Shown: one piece after another, positions 1-6,893 of the stretch | How positions within the stretch are numbered: position 1 is the first letter of the stretch | Layout of the letters: the number at the start of each line of letters is the position of its first letter | NCBI GenBank assembly: GCA_016716565.1 | Contig: JADJWC010000003.1 | Location: forward strand, 657,836 to 721,835 | Source of the DNA: a bacterium | Lineage (GTDB): Bacteria > Bacteroidota > Ignavibacteria > Ignavibacteriales > Ignavibacteriaceae | Reading direction: 5' to 3' | Length of the DNA: 64,000 nt | Position numbers and translations under genes: made by a program | The notes under the pieces: model-generated | What the model was told of the DNA's origin: nothing | The model's input: the letters and a program-made list of their open reading frames with translations, nothing else | Database searches by the model: none

Positions 1-744
1 CTTGTATGCAGATCGCGGTTTATTTTCCTCAAAAAGTTTAACGAGATTTTTGAGCAGGTAAAAGCTTTTGCAAAATCTTCTTTGAATATCTCTCCGCCCA
101 TATAAATTATGTTAGGATATTTCTTGTCAAGAAAATTCCACCCGTGACCCCAGACATTAATTTTAATACCATTCTCACTTAAAAATTTTATACTCTCAAA
201 TCTTTCTTTCTCAAAACTACCCACAAAAACAACATCCCAGATTTTTTCTTTACAATTTTCAAATGGCTTATGAAAATCCTTATCATACGCCTGGTACTGG
301 AAGAGGATATTTTTAGCACCAAGCCTTTTTAGTTCAGCCACATTATAAGATTTGGCTGTTACCACGAGATCGTAATATTTAAGTCCATTATCGTAATAAA
401 AAGTTCTGTTATGTTTTGCATACATATCATCCAGCGACCAGGAAACCAATTTGATTTGCATATCTCCAAGTTTTTTGAGAGTATCAGGATGAAGACAAGT
501 CCCTTTTACGATAAAACAAAAGTCAGGGGGATTCTTTTTCGCACAATTCTATCAATCTTCTGTTCAGCTTTTGATGATCTATTTCAAAGTTCAGCTTCCA
601 TAATATCCTGTCAAGAATATTTGCTTTATGCTCTCTGTCCGGTCCAAGAAAGATAATTTTATCAACAACTCTTGAAAGGGGATTAAACATTTTGTGTTCA
701 GAAGGATGTTTGACAAAATTATTTGTAACAAAGATGCACTTCAT
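1..744 (-). CDS. CgeB-type glycosyltransferase, partial, one frameshift
   Basis: The gene runs off the left edge, so its C-terminus is missing. It starts at an ATG at 744 and reads 73 residues to a stop near 523. In the next frame it continues as one open protein to position 1, with motifs such as FVGSFEKERF, NVWGHGW and the NRDLHT stretch typical of CgeB/DUF3880 (Glyco_trans_1_2) glycosyltransferases. The break sits at a run of five G on the plus strand (526-530). One more G would restore the frame, so a one-base deletion is the simplest explanation. It is the last visible gene of a minus-strand glycan cluster. Sugar donor and acceptor are unknown. Confidence 0.7.
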
Positions 745-757
745 TTAAACAAAGCTA

Positions 758-1888
758 TTAGTTCTTGTATTTGTTCAATATTTCGCTGAACTTTTCAGCG
801 TAATGTTTGTGACCGATATGTTTCAGCTTGTCGGCATTGCTAAGGCTGAATGAATTATAGTGTTCATACTTTTCACAGAATTCAATTATTTTATCAGCCA
901 TATCGTTTATGTTCAAAGGATCAAAAAACTGCATCTGCAATTTAAAGTATTCAGCAAAGTCAGTCAGCGGTGGAACATTCGAGCAGAGAACAGGCTTTTT
1001 AGAATAAACGCCTTCAAGAACAGCTCCGCTGGCGGCTTCCCATAAAGTAGGTGCAATTACTCCATAACAGTTTTTGTAAAGAAAGTTTACCTGTGAGTCC
1101 GGCAGGTAATCATAAATCAAAACCCGCTCATCCAGTTTCAGCTCTTTAATTCTTTGTCTTATGGCATACTTGTATTCTTTTTTGCCGCCGCCGACAAGAA
1201 CAAGCAGGGGAATATCGCTGTTTTTTTCAAGTGCTAGCTTATATCCTTCAATCAAACGTTTATGATTTTTTCTTTCACCGAAAAATGAAACATACAGGAA
1301 GTATTTTTTATTCATTACCTCATTTACCTGCTCTGATTTTCCATTAAGATTGTGTGAAGAGATAAAGGGTATTAAAAACCAATCGCTCTTTCTTTCGGGA
1401 AAGAATTTTAAGAATTCCTGCATCGGGTAATTCCAGGAGGTTATAAGTGCAGTAGAAGCAGGCACTAAACTATATGCAATTCTTAACTCTTCATCATATG
1501 TCTCGGGTAGAAAGGCATGAAAAACGGCAATAATCTTTGTATTGTTGTGTAAGGGCTTCAGCATATGGAATGGATAAAACACAAAATCAAATTTATTTTC
1601 ATATTTATTCACTTTCCTTCTTATGCATATCCCAGATTTCTTACCAAGAGTCAGCAAACATATTATTTGAGAAATAAGTTTTTGAAATGGATCAATAATA
1701 AATTTTTCTTTGATAAGAAATGGAAAACGATTTTGATAGAAGGAGAGCGATTCATAAGGAATTTCCAAAAAAATATCTAAATCAAGTTCCTTAATTGCGT
1801 CTAAAGCATAGTAAGCATAATTTTCAATTCCACCTGATGCACCCGGATGAAAAAATCTCAGGTCAATTAAAATTTTAAATCTACTCAT
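758..1888 (-). CDS. Glycosyltransferase family 4 (GT-B fold)
   Basis: 376 residues, close to the usual length for retaining GT4 enzymes. The N-terminal half opens with FKILIDLRFFHPGASGG, the acceptor-domain start seen in mannosyl- and other glycosyltransferases. The C-terminal half has YVSFFGERKNHKRLIEGY, then PLLVLVGGGKKEY, and the donor-site motif APTLWEAASGAVLEG, which contains the E-x7-E pair. It should transfer a nucleotide-activated sugar to a growing lipid-linked glycan at the inner face of the membrane. It overlaps the upstream methyltransferase gene by 4 bases (1885-1888), which suggests translational coupling. Substrate cannot be read from sequence. Confidence 0.88.
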   Translation of the reverse strand: MSRFKILIDLRFFHPGASGGIENYAYYALDAIKELDLDIFLEIPYESLSFYQNRFPFLIKEKFIIDPFQKLISQIICLLTLGKKSGICIRRKVNKYENKFDFVFYPFHMLKPLHNNTKIIAVFHAFLPETYDEELRIAYSLVPASTALITSWNYPMQEFLKFFPERKSDWFLIPFISSHNLNGKSEQVNEVMNKKYFLYVSFFGERKNHKRLIEGYKLALEKNSDIPLLVLVGGGKKEYKYAIRQRIKELKLDERVLIYDYLPDSQVNFLYKNCYGVIAPTLWEAASGAVLEGVYSKKPVLCSNVPPLTDFAEYFKLQMQFFDPLNINDMADKIIEFCEKYEHYNSFSLSNADKLKHIGHKHYAEKFSEILNKYKN

Positions 1889-2802
1889 TTTACTAGTTTA
1901 CTTACTAAAAATGTTCCAAGCTTACAGTTATTAGTAAGATATCTTGTTAAAGCACTTGGTACTGAATTCATTACTTGGTTTTTAAACTTCCCGGCAGGGA
2001 TAGGAAACATTTCTGCTTTTATTCCGAATATTTTAATTGACTTAATTTTGAATAGATCACTAACGAGCTGACTCCAGTCTTTCTCAGTGTAATATCTTGC
2101 TATTGCTCCATCAGTTAGATTTTGATTTAAACTATGTAAAGATTGATTACTAAAAAGCTTACCCATTAAAATCCCATGAATAAAACCATTAACAAAATAA
2201 TAGCTCCATAAGCTTTTATAGTAAACCATTATTATAGCTTCGCCTCCCGGTTTTAACACACGTGTAATTCCTTCAAGAATTTTACGTGTATTCGATGAAT
2301 GATGGATTACACCCCATGACCAAACGAAGTCAAACGATTCATTTTTAAATTCTAATTTTTCCGCATCCATTCTTTTTATTGTGCCCGGCAAACCAAATTC
2401 TTTGAATCGTGTGGAAGTACTTTTTATCGCATATTCTGTAAGATCAATTCCGGTGAATGATTTTGAATATTGTGCAAGTAGTGAAGCATGGCTACCATTT
2501 CCTACACCAATTTCCAATACATCCTTGGTTTTTAAATTTTCAAAATCAATTAATGCGTCAAACGGAATTTTTTTAAACGGTAAGAATTCTTTCGAGTTGG
2601 AAAAAAATCTTTGATCAATGTCATTATAAAAATCTTTACTGAATTCTTCATATTTGATATCATTATTCCAATCATAACGCATCGGATGAGATTCCCACCA
2701 GGATTTATTTTTTTTCTGCCACTCAACAGCTTGTTCAGGATTATCCGGTAAGTCAGTCGGTTCTTTAAATCCTTCAGGTAAATCTTTGTTAAAGTTTTTC
2801 AT
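1885..2802 (-). CDS. Class I SAM-dependent methyltransferase
   Basis: 305 residues. SAM motif I is clear (VLEIGVGNGSHASLL, around residues 95-110), followed by FTGIDLTEYAI, the acidic motif RMDAEKLEF, and FDFVWSWGVIHHS with VLKPGGEAIIMVYY, the Methyltransf_11/25 signature. The first 80 residues form a hydrophilic extension with the WWESHPMRYDW pattern, which I associate with methyltransferases of polysaccharide clusters. It sits between the GNAT/DegT pair and a glycosyltransferase, so a role in modifying a surface sugar or a lipid-linked intermediate is likely. It could instead act on another small molecule. Confidence 0.85.
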   Translation of the reverse strand: MKNFNKDLPEGFKEPTDLPDNPEQAVEWQKKNKSWWESHPMRYDWNNDIKYEEFSKDFYNDIDQRFFSNSKEFLPFKKIPFDALIDFENLKTKDVLEIGVGNGSHASLLAQYSKSFTGIDLTEYAIKSTSTRFKEFGLPGTIKRMDAEKLEFKNESFDFVWSWGVIHHSSNTRKILEGITRVLKPGGEAIIMVYYKSLWSYYFVNGFIHGILMGKLFSNQSLHSLNQNLTDGAIARYYTEKDWSQLVSDLFKIKSIKIFGIKAEMFPIPAGKFKNQVMNSVPSALTRYLTNNCKLGTFLVSKLVK

Positions 2803-2843
2803 TTCTTATTTCTTTTTTAATTCTTGTTTTTCAATTTTGTAAA

Positions 2844-3311
2844 TCAAATGTCCCTGTGCATTATGATGTTATTAATTTTTTCATCAAAGCCGGTCTCGAC
2901 AAAGCCAAATTTCACGTACTGTTTTAATGCATAGGTATTTGCGGTATGAACCTTCAAACGAAGCTTTTTACACCCAAGGAACTTACAGGTACTTATAGCA
3001 TGACTAAGAGTCAATGCTGCTAATCCCTTATCACTAAACCGGGAACTGATATAAACCCCGTATGATGGGATTGAATAACCTTCATCAAAACCCCGCAGCA
3101 TATAAAAGCCGGTCAATTCCTCTCCCCAGAACACGCCGTAATAAACATCATTTTTCGCTTTTGCCAAAATACTCTCGATAGTAGCTATATCGAATTCAAA
3201 CGCCACAAAATATTGACTGTAATCTTTGGTATCCTGGTTCATCAATTTACTGAGTGCTTGGGCATCATTAGGTTCAAGTTTCCGGAAATTGATGATCTTA
3301 ATCCCGTTCAT
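2844..3311 (-). CDS. GNAT-family N-acetyltransferase
   Basis: 155 residues, one GNAT domain. The acetyl-CoA-binding region is recognisable: YGVFWGEELTGFYMLRG, then ISSRFSDKGLAALTLSHAI (degenerate motif A), and LKVHTANTYALKQYVKFGFVETG, the conserved strand-helix end of the fold. The start overlaps the end of the DegT aminotransferase gene by 14 bases. That pairing is common: the aminotransferase makes an amino sugar on a nucleotide carrier and the acyltransferase acylates the new amine, as in PseC/PseH and WecE/WecD. The exact sugar is not determined. Confidence 0.82.
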   Translation of the reverse strand: MNGIKIINFRKLEPNDAQALSKLMNQDTKDYSQYFVAFEFDIATIESILAKAKNDVYYGVFWGEELTGFYMLRGFDEGYSIPSYGVYISSRFSDKGLAALTLSHAISTCKFLGCKKLRLKVHTANTYALKQYVKFGFVETGFDEKINNIIMHRDI

Positions 3312-4401
3312 AAAATTTTCTTATCGTATTAGAAATGAATTTTACATCTTCTTTTGTCAATTGCGGGTAGCTTGGTAAATTGATTCCTCTTGCACCAAGG
3401 TTCTCTGCTACAGGAAATTGATAGTCTGGTTTTACGTACATAGGCATAGTATGCACAGGGTGAAATGCAGGTCGAGTTTCTATTCCTTTTTCAGCTAGAT
3501 GCTTTCTTAAGTTTTGCCGTGTAGCTGAATCTTTAACAAGTATGCTTATCATCCAGTAGGTGCTGAAATACCTTTTATCTAATTCATCATGAAATAAAAC
3601 TGGTAAATCTTTTAAATAATCTTTGTACCACTTCGCAATATCTCTTTTAGATTCTATAATATCATTAACTCGTTCAAGCTGTGCTAGTCCAATTGCTGCA
3701 CAAATATTTGTCATTCTATAGTTATACCCGATAATATCATGCCAGTACTCTGCATCCTTTGCCAGTCCCTGTCCTTTTATATGCACGCACTTTTCGTGTA
3801 GATCTTTGCTATTTGTAACGACCATTCCGCCTTCGCCTGTTGTAACGGTTTTATTACCAAAGAAACTAAAGGTAGAAACATCTCCGAATGTACCAACTTT
3901 TTTTCCTTCATACTTAGAACCTAATGCCTCGGCTGTATCTTCAATGAGAAAAAGATTATTATCATCTGCAATTTTTCTCAACTCATCAATTTCACAGGGA
4001 TGACCATATAGATGAACAGCAAGAATAGCTTTCGTTTTAGAAGTGATTTTTTTCCGGGTATCAGCTATATCCATCTGCCAGGTTGAAGTGTCTGATTCCA
4101 CAAAGACGGGTGTTGCTCCTGTATAAGTAATGCTATTTACACTTGCGATGTAAGTAAAAGTTGGTACGATAACTTCGTCACCAGGACCTATTCCCAAAGC
4201 AATCAATGCAACATGTAACGCAACTGTTCCGTTACTCACACTGGCGGCAAATTCGATTCCAAGGTAATCAGCGAATTTCTTTTCAAATTCATTTATGAAT
4301 TTTCCTTTAGAAGATATCCAAGTTGAATCCAGGCATTCCAACACATATTGTTTTTCGTTTCCATTTAGGAAAGGTTGGTAAACAGGATATTTAAATTTCA
4401 T
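3298..4401 (-). CDS. DegT/DnrJ/EryC1/StrS sugar aminotransferase
   Basis: 367 residues, full length for this PLP-dependent fold-type I family. Visible landmarks are WISSKGKFINEFEKKFADYLG near the N-terminus, SNGTVALHVALIALGIGPGDEVIVP, FLIEDTAEALGSKY (the Asp that holds the pyridine nitrogen), and SFFGNKTVTTGEGG with the PLP lysine at about residue 184. The C-terminal PAFHPVHTMPMY is also typical. It should convert a keto-sugar nucleotide to the amino sugar, using glutamate. It is the first gene of the minus-strand cluster 4401-1 and is followed by an acyltransferase. Confidence 0.93.
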   Translation of the reverse strand: MKFKYPVYQPFLNGNEKQYVLECLDSTWISSKGKFINEFEKKFADYLGIEFAASVSNGTVALHVALIALGIGPGDEVIVPTFTYIASVNSITYTGATPVFVESDTSTWQMDIADTRKKITSKTKAILAVHLYGHPCEIDELRKIADDNNLFLIEDTAEALGSKYEGKKVGTFGDVSTFSFFGNKTVTTGEGGMVVTNSKDLHEKCVHIKGQGLAKDAEYWHDIIGYNYRMTNICAAIGLAQLERVNDIIESKRDIAKWYKDYLKDLPVLFHDELDKRYFSTYWMISILVKDSATRQNLRKHLAEKGIETRPAFHPVHTMPMYVKPDYQFPVAENLGARGINLPSYPQLTKEDVKFISNTIRKFYERD

Positions 4402-4445
4402 ATACCAAATTTTATAATCAAAAAAGATGTTTTAATAAATTTCTG

Positions 4446-4453
4446 CAAATATA
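4446..4453 (-). promoter_or_regulatory. Possible -7 element (TAnnTTTG) for the glycan operon
   Basis: On the minus strand this reads TATATTTG, an exact match to the Bacteroidota -7 consensus TAnnTTTG, 45 bases before the DegT start codon. I do not see a convincing TTTG -33 element at the usual spacing, so this is a weak call. Confidence 0.35.
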
Positions 4454-4476
4454 AATAAGAAATAACAGAAATGAGG

Positions 4477-4675
4477 GTAGGAGGTAGGAGGTAGGAGGTA
4501 GTAGTTAGTTGATTAGTTCGTAGTTATAGTTGATTAGTTGCCAGTCATCGTTGATCAGTTTATTCCTAACCATCGATTGGTAAACCAAAACTAGAAACTA
4601 AATTACCAGAACTAAAAACAAATAACCATTAACTAACTGCTGTCAACAGTTCACTAATTACCGATCACTACTCAC
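4477..4675. repeat. Low-complexity GTAG/TAGT tract that changes strand
   Basis: The left part (4477-4500) is a tandem heptamer of the form GTAGGAG, running into TAGTTAGTTGATTAGT-like sequence to about 4560. The right part (about 4570-4675) has the complementary bias, with words such as ACTAACTGC and CACTACTCACTGC. The whole tract therefore resembles a large, very imperfect inverted repeat. It fills the gap between the DegT gene and a 67-residue gene. A related tract is at 6660-6892, and shorter pieces lie inside the wzy-like gene at about 10385-10460. Confidence 0.75.
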
Positions 4676-4871
4676 TGCTAACTCCTTCCTCATTAGAGTT
4701 GTTTTTTATTTGAGCACAAATTTCAGAACTATACAGGAGACGCACGAACATCTGATCAACAGCATTGCGCTCAATACCTGCAGATTGCAGCTCTTCGAGC
4801 ACTGAAGAAAGATCTTCCTCTTCGACATCGATATAGAAATTAAGAAAGTTGACAACCATATCAGCTTCCAT
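4668..4871 (-). CDS. Small acidic hypothetical protein (67 aa)
   Basis: I do not recognise a family. The protein is acidic, with VEEEDLSSVLEELQSAGIERNAVDQMF in the middle, which looks like two short helices. The ATG is preceded by a good Shine-Dalgarno (AAAAAGGAGGAATA on the minus strand). It begins 19 bases after the sigma-like gene and is probably co-transcribed with it. A regulatory partner of that protein is possible, but nothing in the sequence proves it. The last codons run into the low-complexity tract. Confidence 0.5.
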   Translation of the reverse strand: MEADMVVNFLNFYIDVEEEDLSSVLEELQSAGIERNAVDQMFVRLLYSSEICAQIKNNSNEEGVSSE

Positions 4872-4890
4872 TATTCCTCCTTTTTATTTT

Positions 4891-5583
4891 TCAACCACCA
4901 TTTTTAATCAGCTTAGCTGATTTATTCCTTATTCTTTTTTTAGCGTTCTCAACATCCCTGACGGGGATATTAAGAGATTTTGCAATTTCAATATTTGAAC
5001 CGGCACCTTCGAGTATTTCATCGAGAACGAATGAGGCGTAGATATCACCGGTAAGAAGCGTTTTAAGCTTTGATACGAGTCGATGAATATCAGCCGCAAA
5101 GGCATTATTATTCAGATCGCAGAGGTGCATTTCACTTAAAAAATTATCCATTGCGTGATCATTCAGTACCGGCTTCATAGTATCAATATCCAGCAGCACA
5201 GGAATATTTGCTCTTGCCTTTTCATTGCGTATAAAACTCTTTATGGAAAGAAAGAGGAGTTTCCGGATATCGGGTACTAAACTTTTATTCCATTTGCGGA
5301 TGCCTGTAAGAATCTTTTCGATAACAATCTGCACAACATCGTGAGCAGTAAGGCTGTTAAATGAATCCGCAGAAAAATAGAGTCTTATATTTTTAAGCGC
5401 ATAATAAACGAGACGGTAACGCAGATCTTTTTCAGCCGAGAGCACATTTGAAAGCTCACGACAGACATCGGGGACAGGAACAATTGAATCCTGCTGAGGA
5501 TCATCATTACCAGTTACGAAGCAGGCAGTTTCAGCGCTGCTGTTTTGTGCATCCAGCTCCACAATAAGGGACGGTAAAAGCAT
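4891..5583 (-). CDS. Sigma-70-like (ECF-type) regulator
   Basis: About 230 residues from the chosen start. The middle (SLTAHDVVQIVIEKILTG) resembles sigma region 2, and the C-terminus (SNIEIAKSLNIPVRDVENAKKRIRNKSAKL) is a region 4-like helix-turn-helix that would recognise a -35 element. The open frame extends to an ATG at 5619. The ATG at 5583 has AAGGGAG eight bases upstream while the earlier one has its purines too close, so I start at 5583. No anti-sigma factor is evident. The divergent gene at 5932 with 11-nt repeats upstream is a plausible target, by position only. Confidence 0.6.
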   Translation of the reverse strand: MLLPSLIVELDAQNSSAETACFVTGNDDPQQDSIVPVPDVCRELSNVLSAEKDLRYRLVYYALKNIRLYFSADSFNSLTAHDVVQIVIEKILTGIRKWNKSLVPDIRKLLFLSIKSFIRNEKARANIPVLLDIDTMKPVLNDHAMDNFLSEMHLCDLNNNAFAADIHRLVSKLKTLLTGDIYASFVLDEILEGAGSNIEIAKSLNIPVRDVENAKKRIRNKSAKLIKNGG

Positions 5584-5788
5584 CGTATGATCTCCCTTAA
5601 AAAAATTGAGTGATAACATACCTTACTAAGATCAGAACGGATTTTGCCGAAGCTGCTTTAAAAAGATATTCTGGAAAAACGCTCCCTTAGGATAGTAACG
5701 GATAGTGAAAATGAAATGAGTTTTTCAATTCAACTAAAAGGCAGTACAAAATTAATAATGAGAATGGAGACAGGAAAAGAATTACTTT

Positions 5789-5843
5789 GCTTTAATTATA
5801 CTTTAATTCCGCTTTAAATTCGCTCTAATTTCTCTCTCAATTC
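5789..5843. repeat. Five degenerate 11-nt tandem repeats in the divergent gap
   Basis: Five consecutive 11-base units start at 5789, 5800, 5811, 5822 and 5833, with consensus close to GCTTTAATTNC. The unit length is near one helical turn, so each repeat would face the same side of the DNA, as in arrays of operator half-sites. They lie in the 5620-5931 gap between the sigma-like gene (minus) and the DUF6266-like gene (plus). I see no other gene in that gap. Confidence 0.7.
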
Positions 5844-5931
5844 ATCTCAGGCGGAGGCAAAAAAATGAAAAGGAAACGGGGCCCTCCAATCAACTAAATC
5901 AATATGTTAAACTAAAACAAGGAGAAACACC

Positions 5932-6618
5932 ATGGCCGAATTAAGAAAAACCATACTCGGCAAGATAAGCGGAGCGATAGGAGATCTCGTCTTTAGAGAA
6001 AGAGACGGGCAGAATTACCTTGCAACGCGACCGTCATCATTTATGCCGGGAGATGATGCAGCATCAGTAGCAAGAAGAGCAAGGTTTGCTCTTTCGGTAA
6101 GAACGAGCTCTTCAATAAACGGTATACCCGAATTGAAGGCACTATGGCTTATCGGCACACCGGCAGGCGTAAGCGCATTCAATTATATACTGAAGACGAA
6201 TTACTCGTACGTAAACTCCACAGATGTGACAAACCTGCTGAAGATCGTACCTGATAATGGATTCGGTATTGCGTTGACGGGTAATACGGTAAACAATACA
6301 AGTGTTCAGGCGATAATCGATCCAATTGGAGTAAAGGCGGGAATAGACCCGATGAGAGAAACACATTTAATGATGACATGTGTGGAATTTCTGTCTAACC
6401 CGATAGATGAATCGGTGAGTGCTTACTCATTGATAGGGTTATCATCAGAAAAAGTTCCAACGAATCTTAATATTCCGTTGACTTTTAATGCAGAGCTGAC
6501 GAGTCAGCAAACATTATTGTATGACAAGTACCAGGATCGAAAGGTATTCATTGCAATCTTATCGCTGGATGCAGAAGGAAACCCGGTCCATTATTCAAGT
6601 TCAGTATATCTGTCGTAA
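5932..6618 (+). CDS. DUF6266-like hypothetical protein
   Basis: 228 residues, no signal peptide or membrane segment. The N-terminus (RKTILGKISGAIGDLVFRER followed by YLATRPSSF) resembles the start of Bacteroidota DUF6266-type proteins, in which a glycine-rich strand is followed by a YxRxRP-like motif. The rest is beta-rich with no catalytic motif I can name. The start is well supported by AAGGAGA 7 bases before the ATG. The gene stands alone between 11-nt repeats and a terminator. Base composition is less AT-rich than the neighbouring genes, which may hint at recent acquisition. Function unknown. Confidence 0.55.
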   Translation: MAELRKTILGKISGAIGDLVFRERDGQNYLATRPSSFMPGDDAASVARRARFALSVRTSSSINGIPELKALWLIGTPAGVSAFNYILKTNYSYVNSTDVTNLLKIVPDNGFGIALTGNTVNNTSVQAIIDPIGVKAGIDPMRETHLMMTCVEFLSNPIDESVSAYSLIGLSSEKVPTNLNIPLTFNAELTSQQTLLYDKYQDRKVFIAILSLDAEGNPVHYSSSVYLS

Positions 6619-6631
6619 CAGCACACCACAA

Positions 6632-6664
6632 CCTCCGCTTCGAAAAGGGGCGGAGAGTTTTTGG
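6632..6664 (+). terminator. Rho-independent terminator after the DUF6266-like gene
   Basis: CTCCGC at 6633-6638 pairs with GCGGAG at 6650-6655, followed by GTTTTT. It lies 14 bases past the stop codon. Confidence 0.75.
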
Positions 6665-6892
6665 GGAGCAGGGGTTGGTGGGAGGTGGTAGGTTGGTGGG
6701 AGGTGGTTGGTAGAAGGTGGTTGGTAGGAGGTAGTTGGTGGTAGGTGGTTGGTAGTGGGTTGTTAGTAGTTAGAAGTTCAAAGTTGGATGTTCAAAGTTA
6801 GTATTTAGTAGTGGATAGCTAAAGGGGAGAGGCAAGAAGTGAGTAGTGAGTAGTAAGTAGTTAGTAGTTGGTAGTTAGTAGTTGGTAGTAGT
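6660..6892. repeat. G-rich GGTNGG tract grading into TAGT repeats
   Basis: From 6660 to about 6765 the plus strand is almost pure G, T and A, with many GG and GGG runs (GGGAGGTGGTAGG-type words). From 6765 to 6892 it becomes TAGTAGTTGGTAG-like. The tract ends two bases before the asnB stop codon. It is the same repeat family as 4477-4560. The dense G runs could form a G-quadruplex on the plus strand. Confidence 0.75.
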
Positions 6893-6893
6893 T

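Noticed and set aside
5932..6618. DUF6266-like gene as part of a prophage
   Set aside because: No integrase, capsid, portal or tail gene accompanies it, and it has its own terminator.
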